Shown here: positions 57,922 to 64,000 of the stretch, piece after piece
Position numbering within the stretch: position 1 is the first letter of the stretch
Layout of the letters: the number at the start of each line of letters is the position of its first letter
NCBI RefSeq assembly: GCF_047160095.1
Contig: NZ_AP038785.1
Coordinates: 1,364,001 to 1,428,000 of the forward strand
DNA from: Rodentibacter abscessus
GTDB taxonomy: Bacteria > Pseudomonadota > Gammaproteobacteria > Enterobacterales > Pasteurellaceae
Direction: 5' to 3'
DNA length: 64,000 nt
Notes under the pieces: generated by a model
Seen by the model: only the letters and a program-made list of their open reading frames with translations
What the model was told of the DNA's origin: nothing
Databases searched by the model: none
Program-made: the position numbers and the translations under genes

Positions 57922-59145
57922 TTATAAGTTTTTTTGATATTGTAGAACGATTTCGTTCACCAAATCAGCGGCTAAATCAGCTTTTGATTTTAAAGAAAGG
58001 GTTTTACCGCCACCTTGCCAAAAAAGTTGTAAGGCATTTTCATCCGCATTAAATACTTGCCCACCGGATACATCGTTCGCACAAATCATATCCAATTTTT
58101 TACGTTGCAATTTATCTTTCGCATAATCCGCTACATTTTGTGTTTCGGCAGCAAACCCGACGGTGAATGGGCGAGATTCGGACAAATGCCCCACGTCCGC
58201 GACAATGTCCGGATTCTTAATGAGCCTTATCGTCATCTCATCACCTGATTTTTTAATCTTTTGCGTGGCGACTTCTGCAACACGATAATCAGCCACAGCC
58301 GCACAACCAATAAAAATCTGATTTTTGAGCGCACTTTCAAGGGCGACTTGCCACATTTCTTGTGCAGAAATCACATCAATACGATTGACGTTTTTCGGTG
58401 TCGTTAAATTGACCGGCCCACTAATCAAAGTTACATTTGCACCACGTTTAGCAAAAGCCTCTGCAATAGCAAAGCCCATTTTTCCGGAGCTGTGATTAGA
58501 AATATAACGCACCGGATCGAGCGGCTCACGTGTTGGTCCGGCAGTAATGACTACATTTAAATCTTGTAAATCTTGGTTTTGAGCAAAGAAATCGGAAAGA
58601 GCGGTCAAAATTTCCATAGGTTCGGACATTCGCCCAGTACCCACATCACCACAAGCCTGAAAGCCGCTATTTGGTCCGATAAATTGCACGCCACGTCCCT
58701 CAAGTGCGGTTAAATTTTGCTGAGTTATGGGCTGACGGAACATTTGTTGATTCATTGCGGGAGCAAGAAAAATCGGCGCATTTGTTGCCAAACAAATCGT
58801 CGAAAGCAAATCATTCGCCATTCCTACCGTAAAACGGGCAATAAAATCGGCACTTGCCGGCGCAATCACAATGACATCCGCCCATTTCGCCAATTCAATA
58901 TGTCCCATGGCAAGCTCCGCTTGCGGATCAAGTAAAGATTGCGCCACGGCATTACCGGAAATGGCTTGCAAAGTCAGGGGAGTCACAAACTCTGCCGCTG
59001 CAGAGGTTAACACGACACGAACCTCAGCCTCAGCCTCCGCCTTACGTAATAAGCGAATAAATTCAATGGTTTTATAAGCTGCAATACCACCTGTAATCCC
59101 GACCAGCACACGTTTTCCGGCTAATTCCATTTCCTCTCCGTTCAA
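57922..59145 (-). CDS. coaBC: Phosphopantothenoylcysteine synthetase/decarboxylase
   Basis: CoaBC carries two successive steps of coenzyme A synthesis. It is 407 aa. The CoaC half (about 1-190) has VGITGGIAAYKTIE, the FMN/substrate motif PAMNQQMF and the Cys motif QACGDVGTGRMSE. The CoaB half has VITAGPTREPLDPVRYISNHSSGKMG and the dimer-lid lysine pair ATQKIKK. It is divergent from radC. Confidence 0.97.
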   Translation of the reverse strand: MNGEEMELAGKRVLVGITGGIAAYKTIEFIRLLRKAEAEAEVRVVLTSAAAEFVTPLTLQAISGNAVAQSLLDPQAELAMGHIELAKWADVIVIAPASADFIARFTVGMANDLLSTICLATNAPIFLAPAMNQQMFRQPITQQNLTALEGRGVQFIGPNSGFQACGDVGTGRMSEPMEILTALSDFFAQNQDLQDLNVVITAGPTREPLDPVRYISNHSSGKMGFAIAEAFAKRGANVTLISGPVNLTTPKNVNRIDVISAQEMWQVALESALKNQIFIGCAAVADYRVAEVATQKIKKSGDEMTIRLIKNPDIVADVGHLSESRPFTVGFAAETQNVADYAKDKLQRKKLDMICANDVSGGQVFNADENALQLFWQGGGKTLSLKSKADLAADLVNEIVLQYQKNL

Positions 59146-59318
59146 GAATATTTAAGTTTGTTAGTGCTTAACCACAATTCGTTGCATTTTACTTCAATTT
59201 ATCAGAATAAAAAATTTTATTTTTACGATCTGCTTCCCAGATTTTATATGCCGCCTTAGCGTTATTGAGAAAGTGCGGTCAAAATTTAAGGCATTTTGTC
59301 TCACATAAAGGAAAATCA

Positions 59319-59981
59319 ATGGAATCAAGCGAACTTATGCCACGCGAAAAACTATTAAAATATGGCGTTAATACACTTTCGGATCACGAACTCTTAGCGA
59401 TTTTTTTACGCACGGGTATAAAAGGTTGCCCCGTTATGCAACTTTCCAAACTGGTGCTTGAACACTTCGGTTCGTTCCGAGCATTACTTTCCGCTGATAA
59501 AAAAACATTTTGTGCGGTGAAAGGGCTAGGCATTACGCAATTTATTCAACTGCAAGCGACCACTGAAATGACTAAACGCTATCTTAAGCAAGAGATATTT
59601 AACGCTCAAATTTTCGATGAACCTGAAATTGTTAAACTCTACCTGCGTACGGAATTACAACACGAAGAACGTGAAATTTTTATGGTGCTTTTCTTAGATA
59701 GTCAACATCGTCTTATTAAAAAAGAACGACTATTTTTAGGTACAATTAATGTTTCCAGCGTATATCCTCGTGAAATCATCAAAGCAGCCCTTTATTGCAA
59801 TGCAGCGGCACTTATTTTGGTACATAATCACCCTTCAGGCATTGCCGAACCCAGCTATGCAGATAAAATTATCACGCAAAAAATTTGTGATTCGGCAGAA
59901 TTAATGGAGATTCGAATTCTCGATCATTTTATCGTAGGTAAAGGCGATTGCTATTCCTTTGTCGAAAACCGTTTGCTTTAA
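59319..59981 (+). CDS. radC: RadC family JAB-domain protein
   Basis: I choose ATG 59319 (MESSELMPREKLLKYGVNTL) after AAGGAAAATCA, giving 220 aa; an in-frame TTG at 59265 lies within an uptake core. It has a helix-hairpin-helix-like N-terminus (AVKGLGITQFIQL) and a C-terminal MPN/JAB metalloprotease-like motif LVHNHPSGIAEPSYAD. The old DNA-repair assignment is not well supported. RadC is induced with competence in H. influenzae, and its function remains unclear. Confidence 0.93.
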   Translation: MESSELMPREKLLKYGVNTLSDHELLAIFLRTGIKGCPVMQLSKLVLEHFGSFRALLSADKKTFCAVKGLGITQFIQLQATTEMTKRYLKQEIFNAQIFDEPEIVKLYLRTELQHEEREIFMVLFLDSQHRLIKKERLFLGTINVSSVYPREIIKAALYCNAAALILVHNHPSGIAEPSYADKIITQKICDSAELMEIRILDHFIVGKGDCYSFVENRLL

Positions 59982-60059
59982 CTTTATTAGTTCCGATCAT
60001 TTTTCACCGCTAAGCTGTTGGAAAATCGCATTTATACTTGAGAAATGAAAATAAAGTCA

Positions 60060-60192
60060 GTATAATCTGCGACCTTTAATATAGTAAGCGGGTCGGATTA
60101 GCGCGACCTGACGAGGGAGCAAACCTGTTTTAAACAGGTTTAAACAATCCGAACCGTAAGCTCGAGCTTATATTTAGTTATTGGAGATTATT
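60060..60192 (+). promoter_or_regulatory. rpmB-rpmG promoter and leader
   Basis: A TATAAT -10 box lies at 60061-60066, followed by a leader with an AAACCTGTTTTAAACAGGTTT hairpin (two arms of nine) near 60122-60142, then TTGGAG before rpmB. Leader regulation is possible but unproven. Confidence 0.5.
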
Positions 60193-60429
60193 ATGTCTAG
60201 AGTTTGTCAAGTAACAGGCAAGCGTCCTGCGGTGGGTAACAATCGCTCACACGCAATGAATGCGACACGTCGTCGTTTTCTTCCAAACCTTCACACTCAC
60301 CGTTTCTGGGTTGAAAGTGAAAAACGTTTCGTAACCTTACGTTTAACTGCGAAAGGTATGCGTATCATCGATAAAAAAGGCATTGATGCAGTGTTAGCTG
60401 AGATCCGTGCTCGTGGCGAAAAAATCTAA
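60193..60429 (+). CDS. rpmB: 50S ribosomal protein L28
   Basis: I choose ATG 60193 (MSRVCQVTGKRPAVGNNRSH), giving 78 aa with TTGGAG upstream; an earlier in-frame ATG at 60181 overlaps the ribosome binding site. The VTGKRP...NNRSHA and RRRFLPNLHTHRFWV stretches are invariant in the family. It is followed by rpmG after 11 bp. Confidence 0.98.
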   Translation: MSRVCQVTGKRPAVGNNRSHAMNATRRRFLPNLHTHRFWVESEKRFVTLRLTAKGMRIIDKKGIDAVLAEIRARGEKI

Positions 60430-60440
60430 GGAGCTAAAAT

Positions 60441-60611
60441 ATGGCAGCTAAAGGCGCTCGTGAGAAAATCCGTTTAGTTTCTACTGCAGAGACCGGTCAC
60501 TTCTACACAACCGATAAAAACAAACGTAATATGCCTGAAAAAATGGAAATCAAAAAATTTGATCCGGTAGTGCGTAAACACGTTATCTATAAAGAAGCAA
60601 AAATCAAATAA
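60441..60611 (+). CDS. rpmG: 50S ribosomal protein L33
   Basis: A 56-aa gene, [20 protein letters not shown] to KEAKIK, with AAGGAGCTAAAAT upstream. The family features [22 protein letters not shown] are clear (shown in parts: [10 protein letters not shown], then [12 protein letters not shown]). The zinc-binding cysteines are absent, which is normal for the Cys-minus form. It is short and easily missed, but certain from its position after rpmB. Confidence 0.98.
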
Positions 60612-60621
60612 TTTTGTAGGT

Positions 60622-60650
60622 AAAAAGCCCGACGTTGCTCGGGTTTTTTT
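60622..60650 (+). terminator. Terminator of rpmB-rpmG
   Basis: AAAAGCCCGACG, TTG, CTCGGGTTTTTTT, 10 bp after the rpmG stop. Confidence 0.92.
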
Positions 60651-60736
60651 CTATCTTAGAGTGAGGAAATTTCCTCTGAAACCATTCTTTTTACAGAAAA
60701 CGAAATTCCTCTCGAAATTAAATCAAGAGTATCTAA

Positions 60737-61552
60737 ATGCCTGAACTTCCTGAAGTTGAAACCGCCTTGCGCGGTGTAAGCCCCTATCTCGATGGTTTTA
60801 CGATTGAAAAAATTACCGTGCGCCAACCTAAATTACGTTGGGCGGTTTCACCCGAATTGGTAGAACTAAAGAACGTAAAAATTTTAGCCCTCGGCCGTCG
60901 CGCGAAATACCTAATTATTCACACGGAAAAAGGCTATATCGTCGGTCATTTAGGAATGTCCGGTTCTGTACGAATCGTGCCGCATGATAGCCCGATTGAT
61001 AAGCACGATCATCTTGATATCGTCATCAACAATGGAAAATTATTACGCTATAATGATCCCCGCCGTTTTGGTGCTTGGCTATGGACGGAAGATCTTGATG
61101 AATTTCACTTATTCTTAAAACTCGGGCCTGAACCCCTTTCTGACGAATTTAATGCGGAATATCTATTTAAAAAATCTCGTAAAAAAACAACCGCACTTAA
61201 AACCTTTCTGATGGACAATGCCGTTGTTGTCGGCGTAGGAAATATTTACGCCAATGAAAGCTTATTCTTATGCGGTTTACACCCACTCAAATCAGCGGGC
61301 AATCTTACCCGAAAACAATGCGGGTTAATCGTTGACACTATTAAAACCGTACTGACTAAAGCGATTGAGCAAGGTGGAACAACCCTTAAAGACTTTTTAC
61401 AACCTGATGGTCGTCCGGGATATTTTGCGCAAGAACTGTTAGTGTATAGTAACAAAGATAAACCTTGTCCAAAGTGCGGTACAAAAATCGAAAGTTTAGT
61501 AATTGGTCAACGTAACAGCTATTTCTGTCCCCATTGCCAAAAGAAAAAATAA
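60737..61552 (+). CDS. mutM: Formamidopyrimidine-DNA glycosylase
   Basis: MutM removes 8-oxoguanine and formamidopyrimidines from DNA and cleaves the abasic strand. It is 271 aa. P2 and E3 (MPELPEVETALRG) are the catalytic terminus, followed by the K residue in LGRRAKYLI, the intercalation loop DPRRFG and the C-terminal zinc finger CPKCGTK...YFCPHC. It ends the conserved radC-rpmB-rpmG-mutM row. Confidence 0.97.
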   Translation: MPELPEVETALRGVSPYLDGFTIEKITVRQPKLRWAVSPELVELKNVKILALGRRAKYLIIHTEKGYIVGHLGMSGSVRIVPHDSPIDKHDHLDIVINNGKLLRYNDPRRFGAWLWTEDLDEFHLFLKLGPEPLSDEFNAEYLFKKSRKKTTALKTFLMDNAVVVGVGNIYANESLFLCGLHPLKSAGNLTRKQCGLIVDTIKTVLTKAIEQGGTTLKDFLQPDGRPGYFAQELLVYSNKDKPCPKCGTKIESLVIGQRNSYFCPHCQKKK

Positions 61553-61580
61553 AAACCGTTTTCCTTCTATTTTAAAAATT

Positions 61581-61611
61581 ATGCCCGCAAACAAGAGATT
61601 CATTAGGGCAT
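61581..61611. other. Hairpin between mutM and mtlR
   Basis: ATGCCC and GGGCAT frame an A/T-rich loop. There is no T-run, so terminator function is doubtful. It lies between the convergent mutM and mtlR genes. Confidence 0.3.
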
Positions 61612-61664
61612 AAGGTATCCGCTCCCTGCCGTTTACGCCACCAATTAATAATATGGAAATTTAA

Positions 61665-62177
61665 TTAAAGCGGGCTTTCGATTTGCAATTTGTCGCAAAT
61701 CTCGGTAACGGTAAGGGTTAAACAAGAACGCAGTAATTTTTCTTTACGTTGCTGTTTCATTTGAAAAAGCAGTGAATCCGGCGAAGCCGTATCAGGGGGA
61801 AAATCCAATAGGTATTTTTCTTCCACAAAACTTAATCTTTGCGCAAAATCGATAATCACTTCATCAGAAAAGCCGTATTCTTTTTCATCATTATTTAGCC
61901 GCTCTTTTAAATCAATAAAATGGAGAATATCTTCAAAAACAGAACGCTCAAACAAGCCTAGACCAAATAACACTTTTAACCGAATAGAAAGATCAGAAAG
62001 CGGTCCGCTGGTTTCAAATAAAGAATCAACCACGGATTTAACGGCAAAATCCGTTTTACGAAAAACGCGGTTAATCAAACCGTCCACCATTTCATCAAAA
62101 ATTGTTACGGAGGCAATAATAAAACCTCGAACGGAGCTTGCTTCGTTAAGTTTTTCATAAATATGTTCTGATGGCAC
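61665..62177 (-). CDS. mtlR: MtlR family mannitol operon repressor
   Basis: MtlR reduces expression of the mannitol operon; in E. coli it acts with HPr and lacks a classical DNA-binding domain. It is 170 aa from a GTG start with AAAGGA upstream. The helical family core ASVRGFIIASVTIFDEMVDG-like stretch (about 14-33), TSGPLSDLSIRLKVLFGLGL and the HFIDLKERLNN region are visible. It is the last gene of mtlA-mtlD-mtlR. Confidence 0.92.
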   Translation of the reverse strand: MPSEHIYEKLNEASSVRGFIIASVTIFDEMVDGLINRVFRKTDFAVKSVVDSLFETSGPLSDLSIRLKVLFGLGLFERSVFEDILHFIDLKERLNNDEKEYGFSDEVIIDFAQRLSFVEEKYLLDFPPDTASPDSLLFQMKQQRKEKLLRSCLTLTVTEICDKLQIESPL

Positions 62178-62246
62178 TACTAAATCCTTTTATTTTTGAC
62201 CGCACTTTGCAATGAAAAAGGGCGAAAATTAATTCGCCCATAATCA

Positions 62247-63401
62247 CTAATGAGGAATGCTTTCGTAAGCCTGTGCGATACGTTCAATTACCGTTTCATC
62301 TTGTAATTCGGTGTACTGGCGAATGGTTTCATGCACGCCTTTTTCATTAAGAGTTCGTACTAGTTCCAAAGCTTGCGGATCTTGTTCGTTACGATAAGAT
62401 AATGCGGCTGCAATGGTATGAACCAAGTGCGTATTATCAAGTTGATATTCTAGCGTGCCGCGTAACGGTTTAACCAAGCGATCATTAAAACTTAATTTAC
62501 GCAGCGGTTCACGACCTACACGGTCAACATCATCAACCAAGAACGGATTGGCAAAACGTTTCAATATTTTTTCGATATACGCACGATGAGCTTGCGGTTC
62601 AAAACCATAACGCTTAATCAATACCGCACCGCTTTCTTCCATCGTTGCTTTAACTTCAGCTTTAATTTCCATATCTTCGATACTTTCTTTTACAAAGCGA
62701 TAACCTTTTAATTTACCGAGATACGAAGTAGCGGCATGACCGGTGTTTAATGTGAATAATTTACGCTCAACAAATGCCATTAAGTTATCGGTTTTTTCCA
62801 TACCGTTAATCGCTGGAATTTCTCCCTTAAATTGCGTTTCATCTACAATCCATTCACTAAACTCTTCAACCGTAACAAGTAATGGGTCCGATTCGTCCGC
62901 TTGCACCGGTGGCACAATACGATCCACCGCAGAATCAACAAAACCGACCACTTTCTCTACTTTCGCCTGCATTTCCGGGCTTAAATGCGCAAATACCTGC
63001 TCTTTCAAGAAAGTTGTACCGCGCACCATATTTTCACAGGCAATAATATTTAACGGTTTCTCATTCCCCGTATTCAAACGGGCTTCTAAACCTTTCGCAA
63101 TGGTACTTGCAATAATTTTTAGTACATTCGGTCCGACTGCAGTGGTAATGAGATCAACCTCATTAAATAATGCAATAACTGCGGTTTCATCTTTTGAATA
63201 GACACCGCCCACATTCGTTACCCGTTCAATGGTATTTAAATTTTCACCCACGATTTTTACGTTATAGGCTTGATTCTGCTTTAACAAATTAATTACGTGT
63301 TCATTCACATCGGCAAAAGTTACGTGTATATCACTATCAGCCAATAATTTACCAATAAAACCGCGGCCGATATTTCCAGCCCCAAAATGTAATGCTTTCA
63401 T
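62247..63401 (-). CDS. mtlD: Mannitol-1-phosphate 5-dehydrogenase
   Basis: MtlD oxidises mannitol-1-P to fructose-6-P with NAD. It is 384 aa. The NAD-binding motif ALHFGAGNIGRGFIG is at 3-17. The catalytic Lys in LVTVEEFSEWIVDE-to-FVERKLFTLNTGHA region and the GHAATSYLG motif are typical of long-chain polyol dehydrogenases. It lies between mtlA (64 bp) and mtlR (69 bp). Confidence 0.97.
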   Translation of the reverse strand: MKALHFGAGNIGRGFIGKLLADSDIHVTFADVNEHVINLLKQNQAYNVKIVGENLNTIERVTNVGGVYSKDETAVIALFNEVDLITTAVGPNVLKIIASTIAKGLEARLNTGNEKPLNIIACENMVRGTTFLKEQVFAHLSPEMQAKVEKVVGFVDSAVDRIVPPVQADESDPLLVTVEEFSEWIVDETQFKGEIPAINGMEKTDNLMAFVERKLFTLNTGHAATSYLGKLKGYRFVKESIEDMEIKAEVKATMEESGAVLIKRYGFEPQAHRAYIEKILKRFANPFLVDDVDRVGREPLRKLSFNDRLVKPLRGTLEYQLDNTHLVHTIAAALSYRNEQDPQALELVRTLNEKGVHETIRQYTELQDETVIERIAQAYESIPH

Positions 63402-63465
63402 ATTACTACCCCAAGTTGATTAAAAAGGATAGCGGCGCAAAAACGCCGCTAAAATTTACCGCACT

Positions 63466-64000
63466 TTATGCTTTAAGTAATGCGAGTACTTTTTCCACAT
63501 CATTTGTTGACGTTAAGATTTCAATGGCTTCCTCGCTATCCAGCGCATTCGTAATTGCAGAAACCACCTGAATATGCTCATTATTTTTCGCGGCAATCCC
63601 CACAACCAGTTTTGCGATGCCGTCTTCCTCATCATTAAAGCGTACACCGGACGGATACTGACACACGACAATACCGGTTTTTAATACCGAATCTTTCGCC
63701 TCGATCGTACCATGCGGCACTGCAACCCCTTCACCAAGATAAGTTGAAACTAATTTTTCACGCTCGAACATTGCATCTACGTAACTAGGTTCAACAAAAC
63801 CTGCTTTCACCAATTGCTCACCGGCAAAACGAATGGCTTCATCTTTGTTATCGGCACTTAATCCTAAGAAGATTTGTTCCGGTTTTAAGGTAAATTTCGC
63901 CCCATTTACTTCCACTACATCTTCTTCGTTTTTTTCAGTAACCGCCTGTACGTTTAGCTGTTCTTTTAAATCTTGAACAAGGCTATCGTAGAATTTATTA
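63466..64000 (-). CDS. mtlA: Mannitol-specific PTS enzyme IICBA, C-terminal part (cut by window edge)
   Basis: This frame stays open to base 64000, so only the end of the protein is seen (about 178 codons). The visible upstream part (NKFYDSLVQDLKEQLN) is the end of the IIB domain, followed by an acidic linker and the IIA domain with the phosphorylated His in LGEGVAVPHGTIEAKDSVL. A GTG at 63915 might look like a start but lies within the linker. It passes phosphate from HPr to mannitol during import across the inner membrane. It is the first gene of mtlADR. Confidence 0.95.
   Translation of the reverse strand, partial: NKFYDSLVQDLKEQLNVQAVTEKNEEDVVEVNGAKFTLKPEQIFLGLSADNKDEAIRFAGEQLVKAGFVEPSYVDAMFEREKLVSTYLGEGVAVPHGTIEAKDSVLKTGIVVCQYPSGVRFNDEEDGIAKLVVGIAAKNNEHIQVVSAITNALDSEEAIEILTSTNDVEKVLALLKA

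Noticed and set aside
59265..59318. Extended N-terminus for RadC from a TTG
   Set aside because: The extension is encoded by an uptake core and leader; the ATG at 59319 has a good ribosome binding site and matches the family start.

Overview
The window is chromosomal DNA of a Pasteurellaceae bacterium related to Haemophilus, Aggregatibacter and Pasteurella. The evidence is the dense scatter of the Haemophilus-type DNA uptake core AAGTGCGGT and its complement, the AT-rich composition, and gene blocks that follow the H. influenzae order as I remember it: gapA-fadD; gmk-rpoZ-spoT-recG-murI; der-dnaQ-rnhA-ompP2-nagA-nagB-nanA-siaR-nanK-nanE-siaP-siaT; crp-yheU-slmA-dut-coaBC-radC-rpmB-rpmG-mutM. 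A complete mannitol operon and a glycogen operon without malQ argue against H. influenzae itself. I do not assign a species.

Layout. 1-3022 (minus): the N-terminal part of a giant surface protein, a BapA-like prefix followed by perfect-period 273-bp repeats, cut by the window edge; a 19-nt A/T homopolymer lies inside its probable promoter. 3231-3435: tRNA-Arg and tRNA-Pro. 3610-11658: housekeeping genes (folD, ndh, an HI_0552-type gene, apaH, rsmA, infA, the rpsF-priB-rpsR-rplI operon, folB, plsY). 11994-17038 (minus): a complete rRNA operon, 16S-tRNA-Glu-23S-5S, with its promoter near 17311-17338. 17452-23555 (minus): gmk, rpoZ, spoT, recG and murI. 23804-26825: gapA and fadD. 27100-37061 (minus): glgB-glgX-glgC-glgA-glgP. 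37382-40416: upp, uraA and hda. 40474-43715: der, two identical tRNA-Asp genes, dnaQ and rnhA. 43943-46033: a P2-type porin and a methyltransferase. 46203-55128: the sialic acid uptake and catabolism regulon, with divergent arms around 51906-52201. 55630-59145 (minus): dut-slmA-yheU-crp and coaBC. 59319-61552: radC, rpmB-rpmG and mutM. 61665-64000 (minus): mtlA (3' part), mtlD and mtlR.

How the genes fit together. Sialic acid enters through the porin and the SiaPT TRAP transporter. NanA, NanK, NanE, NagA and NagB convert it to fructose-6-phosphate, and SiaR and CRP probably control this. Glycogen storage, mannitol uptake and GAPDH belong to the same carbon economy, and crp itself is in the window. 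Candidate CRP sites are visible upstream of gapA, the porin, siaP and the glgB/upp divide.

The two least ordinary things are the repeat adhesin with a homopolymer in its promoter spacer, and a family of short intergenic elements (about 67-180 bp) sharing terminal inverted repeats of the form ATTATGTAGCAGTTGCAC. At least nine copies or remnants sit between genes across the window. No CRISPR array, prophage, integrase or transposase gene was seen.
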